Positions 11,283 through 21,706 of a stretch of DNA of 64,000 nucleotides are shown piece by piece. Source of the stretch: Petrolisthes cinctipes (taxonomy: Eukaryota; Arthropoda; Malacostraca; Decapoda; Porcellanidae); assembly GCA_033782935.1 (NCBI GenBank), contig JAWQEG010000491.1:62001-126000 (forward strand), given 5' to 3'. Position 1 is the first letter of the stretch; every line of letters begins with the position of its first letter. Made by a program: the position numbers and the translations under genes. The notes under the pieces were generated by a model, which saw nothing but the letters and a program-made list of their open reading frames with translations, did not search any database and was not told the origin of the DNA.

Positions 11283-11493
11283 CTTTTGGCCACAAGACTT
11301 CGTACACAGGCAGTTGTTCTCGAGGGTTTACAACATACAGAAAATGTAACACTATGTAACTGCAATACAATATTATTATTAGGTTTGTTATTTAGCAATC
11401 ACTGAGTCTCTTGGTAGAACATTGATTGCAGTACTTCCAGAATAATGACCTCTCTTTCCATATAGCCTGTGTAAGAATACCTGTAGCCAACTG
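11283..11493. mobile_element. TA-flanked MITE, family U copy 1
   Basis: It is flanked by TA at 11281-11282 and 11494-11495. The ends share GGCYACA then TTCKTACACAGGC in inverted orientation. An inverted homologue lies at 41583-41831 and a decayed one near 29583. The layout is that of a mariner/Tc1-type non-autonomous element. Confidence 0.75.
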
Positions 11494-11495
11494 TA

Positions 11496-12542
11496 CAGTA
11501 ACTCCAATGTGCGATGATTCTTACCTGTGTATGACCTCTAAAATTATGTTTATCAACAATATTTTGATGTAAATGTACCAAAACAAGAAATATACACATA
11601 GTTAATATATATAGTAAATATAAATCAATGAGCTAAAAGTACTATACAACAGTGTTACACCCACCGCCACTATGTGAGAGCATTCTGACTTCGTATAATT
11701 ATATTCTTGCTCGCTGTAAGAACAATTAAGACAGTTAATTATCTTTATAATGTGCTTGAGAATAAAAGAAATTATGCTTGGTGTATGTATTAAAGGTAAA
11801 TTAGGCTACATAATAAATTATTCATTCCTAATATTTACGACAAAGACTTAATAATAATTTAATACTCTAATAATATTCATGCATAATATCTATAATGAGT
11901 AATTATTACCTGTGTATGATATTTACAATATTGTTTCTCAATAGTATGCTGATGTGTAATTGTTGAATACCCAGAGTAATCTTCATTTCAGTCACAAGTT
12001 CAACTTCACCAAACCAACAAATAAGTAAAGGCGCCAGCTGTTAGTATTTCCTTTTCTCCGCTAGGTGGCTCTGCTGTTCCACGACGACCAAAGCTCCCAT
12101 AAGAGTGGCCAATCCTTCTCCCAGTAATAGAATTCTTGCTGGAAGCAGCCGGGGTGATGAAAGACGTTGAATTCTTACCGGTCTTCAGTGTGTGTTCTGT
12201 GTTGGTCGTGTGTGTGTTGCTGTCCTGTTTACAGCGGTTTGTATTCCGTACGGTATAATTATCAAAGTTATCGGAGTATTATTTTTACGATTATATTTGA
12301 TTATATTGCGTGTGTGATGGGCTATGTATTTAAACAGTACAGTCACAAGCAACAGTTTCGACTAATCCCTGTCTAATCAGAGGTGAGGAACGTAATTATA
12401 CCCTTCTGGTTAGGATCAACAATAGTAGTCTCGGCACTCCACATAGCATTGGGTGAGGTAGTGAATATTACTTCTGTCTGGGTTTCATATCCCGTCGCCT
12501 CGTGTGTCTGTGTGGTGTGTGTGGCCTGTAATGTTCTTAATT
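11496..12542. other. No gene seen
   Basis: AT-rich sequence with scattered short frames (at most 69 codons) and no recognised domain, RNA or repeat other than simple AT runs. Confidence 0.4.
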
Positions 12543-12820
12543 AAGGACTCCATAGATTATCATTCATACCTGCTCAAACTATGTGTCTGTGCAATCATTT
12601 GAATTTGCCACACACTAGCAAGAAGACTGAGCAGTCACCACACATTATCATGCATCACTGTACAAGCGTGTAAATGATGAAGAGCTTGTTGGATATGGTT
12701 CAGTCATTTGCGCAAACCATCAATCACACCCACACACACACACACACACACAACGGCTATGCCTGCACAACCACCCAGTTTACACAGGCATGATTGACAG
12801 TCTATGAAGGCCTTTATACT
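12543..12820. mobile_element. MITE, second of the inverted pair, with (CA)n core
   Basis: Inverted homologue of 10048-10310. Its ends (GACTCCATAGATTATCATTC and the reverse complement of GACTGTCAATCATGCC) are inverted repeats. A (CA)n microsatellite sits at about 12725-12752, where the other copy has an impure GT tract. Confidence 0.8.
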
Positions 12821-13428
12821 ATTAGGTCTAGAAAGCGTGCAGCATATTATTGCCAACCGATGTCCCTCTGTAAGGTGGACCGTGGATGGTTATAATGGAG
12901 GGGTTGGTTGGTCATCTGTAAACGGAAATGTGTAATTTTTCCAAATCTAGCTTTCTTGGATACCTATGTATAAAAATATCCTGGGACATCAGTGAGCGAA
13001 TGAGTAGACTGGAGAATTACCGTCCAAAACTGTACGGAGATGATAAACCTATGTATGCTATTACGGTGAATTCACAACAGGTGACCATTTTTTTTTTTTT
13101 TTTCGTTATGAAAAAAACAAAACATTGTCAAGTTGGCTTATTATCAAGGTGGTGTTGATTTATTTGGAGGTCTGCTTTGGGAAGTATATACCATTAGCAC
13201 TTCGATTACCTAGTGGTATTGAAATTGTTAGTTGGTAATGCAAATAAACTCATTGTTTTCAAAATTTCTGGTACGAGTAGAAAAACCAGAAAACGAACAA
13301 AATTGTCCTGCTACCAGAAGTTTCGTAAATGTTTCGGATATCTGTGGTGAAAAATGGTTTGCTCCAAAGTGGCCCACGAATAGTGAAAAGTAAAATTACG
13401 AATTCAACCATCGCTACAATAACACGTG
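12821..13428. other. No gene seen
   Basis: Contains a T tract at 13088-13103 and a 76-codon plus-strand frame of no recognisable family. It ends at the 8-bp duplication of the P element. Confidence 0.4.
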
Positions 13429-13485
13429 GTCCTACCCAGGATCAACACACACAAGGTCGGCCAGATTGAATTCTCCCGCTCTCTT

Positions 13486-13495
13486 GTGACGTCAC
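13486..13495. promoter_or_regulatory. Subterminal palindrome GTGACGTCAC, left end of P element
   Basis: A 10-bp palindrome 49 bases inside the left end. The same palindrome lies 62 bases inside the right end (17504-17513). It resembles a cAMP-response-type site and could be a transposase or host-factor site. The role is inferred from placement only. Confidence 0.45.
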
Positions 13496-13742
13496 GCTAG
13501 CCACTCGCGCGGGAGAGGATGGCAGACTCCCACTTCCCATTTCTATTTTTATCGTGTTTTAGCGTTATTAACGATATATATTAGTACTCATTTAGGTCCA
13601 GAGAAGGGTAGTAATGTTTTATATAAGTAATAGCCATCGAAGAAAAGCAATATTTGAACCAAGTACGGTAGGAATGATCAAAACAACAATGTTTTTCCTC
13701 CAACCACCTTTAATTATTAAGTCTCACTTATATCTTATGTAC

Positions 13743-13975
13743 AAGAATAAATGAATAACACATAGAGATGGAGTAAGCTTAACATTAGTATTTGAGGCAT
13801 ACAACAGCACATATAGCCTACAGGCATAAATGAATAATACATATAGATGGAGTAAGCTTAACATTAGTATTTGAGGCATACTATAGCATAATTATGTACA
13901 TGCATAAATGAATAATACATATATAGCCTAGAAGGAATAAGCTCAATATTTGAATTCGAGACATACCATAGCACA
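13743..13975. repeat. Three imperfect tandem repeats of about 80 bp in the P-element 3' region
   Basis: The block containing ATAAATGAATAA, then GGAGTAAGCTTAACATTAG and TTTGAGGCATAC recurs at about 13746-13815, 13827-13895 and 13903-13975, the last more diverged. It lies downstream of the transposase stop and was probably duplicated within the element. Confidence 0.75.
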
Positions 13976-14084
13976 GGATACATGAATGTAAATTAAGTTA
14001 TATAATGATAAACTATACAAATGAAAAGAATAAGTTAATCCAATATTATTGCCTTCATTTCACTATAACATACATGTCTCATTT

Positions 14085-17000
14085 CTATGTCTCGGTTTTC
14101 ATTTTTTTCCTGGCATAACTCCTGGAATCACTGCTTGCATGTTTTGCTTTTGCTATTTTGTTATTAAGATGCCTTATCATGAAGAAAATTGATATTTTTG
14201 CATAAAATGATATCACATCTGAGGGCAAATTTACTCCAGCAAGCTGTATTTCAGAAGTTAGAGTTTTCACACAATTTGTTCCTTCTCTTAGCACTTCTCC
14301 ATGGATTGCTTTGAATATTTTCCTCATTATTTTCAACTGAGAGTAAAATTCTTCAGAAGGTACATACAAATTTCCTCTGTTGACAGTCTCAGTCCATGAG
14401 TTTTCCTTTGTTGTACTCTCACTAGCATCACACTTACATCCTAAGTGTGGATACTTTAGAGAAAACTTCCTCACTATATAACCACCTATGTAATGTAATG
14501 CTTGTTCCTCTATAATTGTACTTGTGTTCTGTTCAGCATCACCTACAGGGCCAAAACTTCCAATCTCCTTTATATCATTTGACAGGTCACCATCTATACA
14601 ATCCAATTCAATATCCATGTTCCTAAAAATGAGACTTGTCATACATAACTCTAAGCTTAGCTCACGATCATATGAATCCATGTTTTTGCTACAAGTTGTT
14701 ACCTCTCTCAAGCATTTGTCATCATCGTTTTCTTGGCTTATGTTACTTCTGTCACTAAGCAACCTTACATCTTTACCTAATACATACTTTTTTAGTCTAT
14801 ACTTGAATATGACAGAGTCTGGATGATCGTGAGGGCCACTCATTTGTCGTATGCAGCCAAAGAACCGTTCAAGAGAATCCTGATTTAGCTTCCTAGTCAT
14901 AATGAAATCTAGATTGAAATTTTCCTTTATCATGGCATATAACCCCATAAGAGAATGACTGGACAAAATCATTCCTTTTTGAAAGTTACAGGCCGACCCA
15001 GACGCAGAGTTATTCACTTTCATTGATGACATCAATTTTACCATTTTCAGCAGTACATTTGTCTGGATCTTTTTGTGTAGGCCAAAAGCACATCGCTCTT
15101 TTTTCTCACTGTTTATTGAGGAGTTCATGACGTCAAACCATTCATCTGTTAGAGTAAGAAAATCAGCAGTTTGTTTCCAGTTTTTGCTTACCAATAACCC
15201 TTTCTCGCCTAGATATCGTATGGAATTTGCACATGTTTTTGAAAGCAACTGAGCTGCATATTTCACCCTCTGTCTCTGCTGTCCTCGAACATTTAGATGA
15301 GTTTCAGTTACTTTATATGCTAACCCATACTCTGTCTTTGTTTTCATTACAACTTCACGAATGCTTTCGTCTGTAATGATAGTACCATCCTCTAGCACAA
15401 ACCCTGAATCTATTAAATTGTTCCTAATTAACTTTAGAAGATGGGGAACATCGGCAAAAACAAAAACTTCCCTGTCTGCACATGGATTTTTAAAGGACAC
15501 TGTCTTAGATTTAAATGGATCAATTCCATGTTTTTTCCATACTCTAAGGTTAGTGGGTCCCAAATCGTGCACAATGGCCACAACTGGAAATCCTGCTGCC
15601 TCAATCTTTTCTATGAGTGTTAGTAAGATGCGCTGCACATTCGCCATATCAAAGTCATAAAAAATCGGTTGTTTCCATCTACCAGCAAGGCCTCTTACCA
15701 TGACAACCTGTACACTTTTGTGAGGTTTATACAGTGTATCAGTACCTTTATCGTAACTCCACCGACTGGCAATACTCATTTCATCAAATGACAGGACAGT
15801 AAGTTTTTCTTTTGGTTCCATAGTAGGGGCCTGTGACCTCATAAGAGACAGTACAGATGATAACAATCCTGGCTCACATTTAATCTCTTTTAATCTATCT
15901 TTGAGCGTACTTACACATGGCAAAGGGAAACCTTTAAAGTCCTTCAGATACTTGTAACATTTAGGGCTTAAACTTCTGAGCGTCATGGCTGATGCTATAT
16001 CCTCGTCAGGCCAATACTTCACACTTTTCTTATTATTTATGATAATATTGATTTGTGTGTCACTAAAAAATGGCTGCAAAATTTGGCTGACTTTTCCTTG
16101 AACCTTATTATTTATTTCTTGTTCACTGACACTCTCTCTCAAGTCATTGTATTTCTCTTTCCACTGTTGAACCTCTGTTTGAAGTTCCTTTAATAGTGTC
16201 ACCCTTTCTTTCTGAGTTTCTTGACATTTTTTACAGGACTTTTCAATCCTTTTTACAATACCTTGCACATTGTCTATTGCTGTATCACCACCAGCATTAT
16301 GTCTCTCAGCTGGGTCATTCGTCTTTTCTGTTGTAGTATCTCCTTGATCCAAGTCAATGTTGCTACTGGAATCATACAGCATCACATCCACTGCTCTCTT
16401 ACGTCCTCGCCTGATACCTGAAATGTTGGAAAAGGCATGTGTGATGTAGGGTACATACATATGAATGTCTGAGTGTCACCCTTCCCCATACTGTTGCATT
16501 TCCCCCTCACATAAAGTTTTAGGTCCTTCCACAAACGTTTTCATAAAGTAAAATATGATTTCTTTAATAGGTGTCTCCATATATGAGGCATCACTGGGCT
16601 GCACCCTCACAGACATGTGTGTTTTGGTCCCGAGGGAATCAGAATGCTTCAAAAGGGCTAATCCATCTGGCTGCACCCAAACCAACACACACACACATTT
16701 TGTTTTACTTTTCCTTGATAGTAAACGTCTTTACTTTGGCAAGATGTTGCTCTGAAAACCTTGTTATAATCACAATTAAGGATACCAGGTATAGTTCCCC
16801 ACAAACATTCCGTACCTCTTTCTTCCTTGCCACATGGCATAACATTACACATGGTAAATAGATGTAGGAAAACGATAGCGCATGTTTTCTATTCCTAACC
16901 ATTTACCAAGATACATGCAGATTTCCCCTCCAAGGCATCCATTAATATTCATTATTGGGAATTAGTGTAGAGTTGCAGTAGAAACCGAATTATGTAGCAT

Positions 17001-17389
17001 GTGAATGTTATCCTCCTCATTTTTCCTTGAAACAAAGGTGTAGGTCCTTTCGCATTTATCATATCTATAAATGTAAAACATTTTAAAAAGTGTTACTTAC
17101 GTTTATGCAGGTGTAAGGATGGAACGGCATCTTCTTTCAGCAGTCTCTTGTTCTTTGGACTTGCAATCCCAAGTAGACGACTTTTCATGTCATCAATGTA
17201 GTCATCCTTAGTAAAGTGAACTGAACAAATAACTGCATGCTTGGGGTTAATAGGATCAGCCCGACGACACAAATTAATCCACACATCCCTGATATGTGCA
17301 TTTCTTGGAAACCCAAAATATCTAATATCAGTGCCTGCTGTCTTGACTTTACTATTCAAACAGCCACACACTGCACACACACTAGGCAT
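14085..17389 (-). CDS. P-element transposase with N-terminal THAP domain (two exons)
   Basis: Exon 1 is 17389-17101 and exon 2 is 16417-14085. The donor is C|GTAAGT and the acceptor is TTTCAG|GTATC. Joining them keeps frame and gives 2,622 bases, 873 residues plus stop. Residues 1-92 form a THAP zinc finger: CAVCG, then CSVH near residue 55, then AVPSL. A coiled-coil-like segment rich in E, K and Q follows (about 140-200). The catalytic core shows SFDEMSI (Asp 308), VHDLGPTN (Asp 381), FADVPHLLKLIRNN (about 417-430) and NQDSLERFF (Glu 613), matching the expected DDE positions by motif. HYIGGYIVRKF follows near the C-terminus. The length compares with 751 for Drosophila P transposase and about 900 for THAP9. 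It acts in the nucleus on P ends. An alternative is a domesticated THAP9-like gene, but the TIRs and duplication argue against that. Confidence 0.92.
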
Positions 17390-17503
17390 TCTTCCACTTC
17401 ACCTTTCCTGTACTCGACACCTGACCAAACTAAACTCAGTCTAGCTACTCAGGCGACAGGTCAGGACCCATTGCTGGGTCCTGGCTGGACCAAGGCGGCG
17501 AGC

Positions 17504-17513
17504 GTGACGTCAC
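17504..17513. promoter_or_regulatory. Subterminal palindrome GTGACGTCAC, right end of P element
   Basis: Same 10-mer as at 13486-13495, here upstream of the transposase start (17389). It could therefore also be a promoter element. A second hairpin (17462-17483) lies between it and the start codon. Confidence 0.45.
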
Positions 17514-17802
17514 GCCAAACTACCCCCCCATCCGCGACCTCACCAATCTGGCCGACCTTGTGTGTGTTGATCCTGGTCCTACCCATGGCCAAGGAATACC
17601 TCGGCCATGGTCCTACCTATTGTAGAGTCGAAGTGGAAACCAGCGATGCCAGTGAACTGACGGTTGGTTTGCTCTAATGTGTCCAACGAAGCACAGACAG
17701 ACGGCCAATACACAAGAGAGAGAAAAAAAGACACAGAAAAAGACACACCTTGCATTATACCCTTGCTGAATGGTTTAACCTAGTCAACCCTCCCTCGTAG
17801 AT

Positions 17803-18047
17803 GGGTATTGCCTGCATTGGTGATGTGGGCCAGGGTCCATAGAATACATGTATTCTATGGACCCTGATGTGGGCAATACTTTAAGGGTTTTGGCGTCCCT
17901 TCGGCCCCAGCCACTAGCTTTTAGTTCAACTGTCCCTCTTTTCTTTCTATTTCCTTCCTGCTTGCTGTCTCGCCTCTCAAGTCACCTTTTTCTGGCGCTA
18001 TATGACCTCGCTGTTGCGGCGCTTAATATCAATCACTCAATCAATTA
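17803..18047 (+). repeat. Family T retroelement 3' end, copy 1, with ATCA-type tail
   Basis: The sequence from TGCCTGCATTGGTGATGTGG through TTCCTTCCTGCTTGCTGTCTC to GGCGC then TAATATCAATC recurs at 27298-27500, 40183-40356 and 45430-45675. Each copy ends in repeated AATC. Shared 3' ends with different flanks suggest 5'-truncated copies of a LINE or SINE. No coding part is present. This copy is interrupted by the palindrome at 17831-17866. Confidence 0.75.
17831..17866. mobile_element. 36-bp perfect palindrome with 8-bp target-site duplication
   Basis: The insert is two 18-bp arms, CAGGGTCCATAGAATACA and its exact reverse complement, with no spacer. It is flanked by ATGTGGGC at 17823-17830 and 17867-17874. 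The paralogous family T copy near 27317-27324 has a single ATGTGGGC and no insert, which is an empty site. The 8-bp duplication and CAGGG start fit hAT-type ends, so this may be two TIRs with nothing between them. Confidence 0.75.
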
Positions 18048-19479
18048 GCTAGTCACCTCTCCCTCCATGATAGTCTTCTTAGTTTACCTCTACCATAGTT
18101 CCTGTGTTGTTAAAGTTTATTCGGATATTAAACCCACTTGAAAGTTCACCGGTAGAGATGTGTTTCAAAACGTGAAAAAATGACTGGAAATGATTAAAGT
18201 TGAGTTTTATTAAGTGTGAATAGTGTAAAATGAGGTGAAATAGTGTCTCGACGTTAAACAGTCCCGATGCGTGTAACTAGCCATGGAAATAGTTACTCCT
18301 CTACGTATGTCAGCCCTGAGACGAGTGGAAATATAATAGAGAAGTGAATTGAAGTGTTAACCCTACTGAGTATTATACGTCAAGGATGATAAGACTATAG
18401 CCTATCATCCTTGGTATACGTTTAGTACAGCAGTGTTTGTTTTACGGATATCCTCGCTCTCATAATCGAATGGCTAGTCATATTCTTAAATTTCTGGAAT
18501 TGTTTTTTTGCATAAATCGCATCTTTTGATATAGGACCAAAATGATGATAAAAAATAAAGACTTTGGCAGTTTGTGTATGAAAGCGACAATAACTAAACT
18601 TTGCTAGAGTCTGTGGTATGTCAGAGTATTTAAGGGGGAAATATTGTGTTGGTAAATCTGGAACAACTGAATCTTCCAAACAATTCCAAGCAACGGAACA
18701 CCATTATTTTTGCTTTTCTGGCATACTTCGGAGGAATCAAGGCACTCCAATGTAACAAAAGTGAATTACCACCTTAAGGACGGCAGCACTGGTACCTTAT
18801 AACTCCACAGGTAAATACAATACCACTATATACTCAAGACTGAATGTATGACAACCTCTAAACAAGAGGCACTCAACGACTCCACAACGCTCAAGATGCC
18901 TCCCACGTTATGTCGCCCGTTAGCGAAGCAGGAAGGGTGAGTGTTAAATGTTAATTAAGTGTTTTATGTTCATGTTATTTTTATGGTCCATTATCCTAAC
19001 GTCATGTCAGATGTTTAAATAACCCGGTTCAGGCGAAGGTCGGTGTTGTTACTTAGCAGGTAGACTTTATTATCTAGAACCCAAAATAATCAGAATGGCT
19101 GCTGGAGTTTAAGTGGTTCAAAAGCTTGGCATGGGATGGTAAAGGATTCCTGGTTTAATGACTATTAAAACTCCCTCTGTAGACTGGCATTAGTCCTTAA
19201 GGGGAGATTATCTTGTGGGTGAATGCCCGACATGAAATTGGACAGATATTTCTACAAGTAATTTTTCAAGACCTAAATTATTGGTTTAATTGGTACAAAG
19301 CCAAACCTATCCTACTATGACTTGTAGACTTTAGTGATGAAATGTGCACTCTGTAATTTCTGACCTAACATGTTTCGATGGTTAGTTATGGTATTCAGGG
19401 AATCATATAAAGTTGATTTAAAGTGGCTCTGGAGGCCGGACCCTAGTTATTCCTGCCCTCAGTCACTATGGAACCTTAC
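18048..19479. other. No gene seen; one strong hairpin at 18371-18421
   Basis: The hairpin has arms around CAAGGATGATA and TATCATCCTTG with a spacer of about 11 bases. No frame over 85 codons and nothing recognised otherwise. Confidence 0.45.
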
Positions 19480-19608
19480 CCAAGCCACTCCGGCCTCCCA
19501 CCCAAGCCACTCCGGCCTCCCATCCAAGCCACTCCGGCCTCCCATCCAAGCCACTCCGGCCTCCCACCCAAGCCACTCCGGCCTCCCACCCAAGCCACTC
19601 CGGCCTCC
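19480..19608 (+). repeat. 22-bp GC-rich minisatellite, six copies
   Basis: The unit CCAAGCCACTCCGGCCTCCC plus AY is repeated six times with very few differences. It is open in several frames (proline/serine-rich), but this is a by-product of a repeat length that is not a multiple of three. CACTCCGGCCTCC also appears, inverted, at about 29122-29134. Confidence 0.9.
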
Positions 19609-19727
19609 TTGTCTACAAATGAGAAATGCCGGTTTTCCTTTGGAAATGTTCCTCCTACCTGATAAATTCTCTATCTCCTGCTCCCCTAGGAACATGCAGT
19701 CGCGGTCAAATATAATAATCTATATTA

Positions 19728-20091
19728 GTGCATTTGTCGCGACTTAAATTGTATTTATTGGTTGTGGAACCTACACAGCTGGATTGCTATGGGATACACC
19801 CCTTCTCCAGCCCAGGCCCCGTTAAGGAATAATCTGGGCTAGAAGGGTCTATTCCGTGACGATCATCAGAAGTAAATCAAATTTAAATCTGGCGCTGTAC
19901 TGATATGGGAGCCACCTGGTGGTGGCCTGTACAGGTACTGACCCCGCTCTAGAGCAGATGACGCTCTTCCACTCAAATGAGAAAGAAAGTGAATGCCTGC
20001 CGCATCGGGAGGTGGGTGGGAAAGTTAAAGCTGTGCTGGTTCCACAACCAATAAATACAATTTAAGCGGCTGAAAGCCGCGACAAATGCAC
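19728..20091. mobile_element. TA-flanked 364-bp inverted-repeat element, deletion derivative of the 20097-26350 family
   Basis: The outer arms read GTGCATTTGTCGCG and end at TA on both sides (19726-19727, 20092-20093). Inside them, TATTGGTTGTGGAACC and AGCTGTGCTGGTTCCACAA are the same ends as the large neighbouring element, giving a 298-bp core at 19756-20053. Its left side matches the right end of the big element (about 200 bp at 26125-26350), and its right side matches the big element's left end (GATGCGG then GGCATTCAC). It is thus an internally deleted relative in opposite orientation. Confidence 0.7.
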
Positions 20092-20241
20092 TATTATTGG
20101 TATAGTGGAACCAGCACAGCTGGATTGCTATGCATGCGATGCGGTAGGTGGGAGGTGAGGTGGAGGCATTCACGGGCCTAGTTAAGAGCGGTCAAGAGCG
20201 GGGACGCATAGAAAGTATAAAAACTGAGGTGAAGCCGACGT

Positions 20242-21588
20242 AAAAAACGGCTTCCTCACGAGCTAGGGTGATAGCTGTGGTGGAAGTGTTTTTACTTATA
20301 TATAATTTATAATCATTATATACCGTAGACTGTTCTGTTATAAACCAGAAAATGTCACCAGTTGAAGTCTTTATAGTCAGACTCGAGGGGTCTGGTAGAG
20401 GAAGGGGGAGCAGGTTAAGCCCCCCCCCCCACTCCCCACCCCCTTTTTGTAAAAGTCCTCTAGCTCGGGTAATAATATCCCGAGAGGATGAAAAAGGGAA
20501 CACCAAGAGGTTGTACTCGTGTGTTTATTATATCCAGTCACTCATCATAGTATTAATCACCATGTAAGGTCGGGAAATAGATACTCAATAATTCCATAAC
20601 AATGTAATTTATTGCGCCAGCCCACATGTACAACATGAATGACATGGGGATGAGTGTGAAAATGTACCGGATGGGGATGACATATAGAACGGGTACCGGT
20701 GTCGCTACCGGAGACAGGACAGCGGGACCCGAAGAAGGGAAGGCAAGAAGGGAGGTAGGGACAAGAGTGCGGACAATCCGTGCAATCTTCCTCGACGAAG
20801 GGCTCTCCTCCCTCCGCTTAACCTTGCGGGGTTTGCAGGAGGGAGAAGGAGAGTCCTCCGACAAGGAGGAAGAAGACGAGGAGGACGGTGAACGACGGCG
20901 AGTCCGGGTCTTCCTAGAGTGGCAGGACCCGAAAGCGACCCGAGGAGCCGGCTCTAGGGGGCGATGAAGCAGCAGGTTCCCTGCTGGGCCCTTGTACCGG
21001 TGAGGTATGTCGGGTAACCAGCGCGACGGACTCACTCGCCTCCCGGGGTGTAAAGCCCTGGAGAGGAGTCGCAGTACCGTCTAGGGAAGGAGACAAAATC
21101 TCTCGATTAACAGGGGGTTCAATCCCCTGAGACTCCGAGAGACACGTAGAAGGGTAACGGGTCCTGGATAAACCCAGTTCCGTTCCCAAAGTCGGGTCCG
21201 CCCACATCAAGGAAGAGCAGTCTCGTTTGTGTGCCACTCTCCTGGCCCTAGTCCACTCGTTATGAAGGGAGGCAAGGGCGGGGTGTTTGGGGCGGGCAGA
21301 GGCGGGTGTGTCCCGACACAGCTCCGCCCAGGGGCGGCACACACCTCACGCCAAAGGGTCGTAACCCTTGGGCGTGAAGCAGGGTGCATGAGGCGAACAG
21401 TGCAGGAGGCCGACCATCGTAAAACGACTTCCCAGAGCTAGGGTGGTAGCTGCTGTGGAAGGGTTGTTACTCATATAATTTATTATCATTCTATACGGAC
21501 AACTTTCTGTTAAAACCAGAAAGTGTTACAAGTCGTAAGTCTTTAAAGACAGCCTCAAGGGGATAGGCCAGGGGGTCGAGGACCCCCC

Positions 21589-21619
<31 letters not shown>

Positions 21620-21706
21620 GTTAGAGTCCTCCGAACCTAGGCTATGGCCTAGGTTCGGGTAAAATATCCCGAGAGGAGAAAAGAAACGCCAAGATGTTCT
21701 AACCAT
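20242..21706. repeat. Internal direct duplication, units about 1.18 kb apart
   Basis: 20242-20520 and 21420-21706 share order and text: GAGCTAGGGTG, TGTTATAAACCAGAAA or its variant, TCTTTA-AGAC, a poly-C run, GTCCTC and ATATCCCGAGAGGA. The second has a longer C and T tract. In addition 23750-24300 is a diverged copy of roughly 20700-21420, sharing TTCCCTGCTGGG, TACCGGT, AGG and CACGTAG. Confidence 0.7.
21347..21376. repeat. Hairpin around AAAGGGTCGTAACCCTT, also at 25231-25260
   Basis: Arms of 13 bases (12 paired) with loop CGTA. The second copy at 25231-25260 pairs 11 of 13. Both are followed by GTGAAGCAGGGTGC. A weaker relative lacking the hairpin lies near 24219. Function unknown; it could be an RNA structure or a recombination trace. 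Confidence 0.6.

Larger units (their letters stand above)
13437..17575 (-). mobile_element. P element, 4.14 kb, apparently complete
   Basis: The first and last 32 bases are perfect inverted repeats beginning CAGGATCAACACACACAAGG, then TCGGCCAGATTG. They are flanked by the identical 8-bp duplication GTCCTACC at 13429-13436 and 17576-17583, the size used by P elements. Inside, on the minus strand, is a two-exon THAP-type transposase without stops or frameshifts. The palindrome GTGACGTCAC occurs near each end (13486-13495, 17504-17513). Another hairpin (CAGGACCCA, 4-base spacer, TGGGTCCTG) lies at 17462-17483. Identical TIRs, an exact duplication and an open transposase suggest a recent insertion. 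Confidence 0.93.

Noticed and set aside
19370..19747. 125-codon proline-rich protein gene
   Set aside because: Almost entirely the 22-bp minisatellite, open by repetition in several frames.
20553..21035. Serine-rich 160-codon minus frame
   Set aside because: The Ser/Arg run comes from a GAGGAAG-like purine repeat; the diverged duplicate at 23885-24196 does not keep the frame content.
21116..21126. tRNA B-box-like GGTTCAATCCC
   Set aside because: No acceptor stem, A box or anticodon arm around it; it sits in a GC-rich duplicated region.
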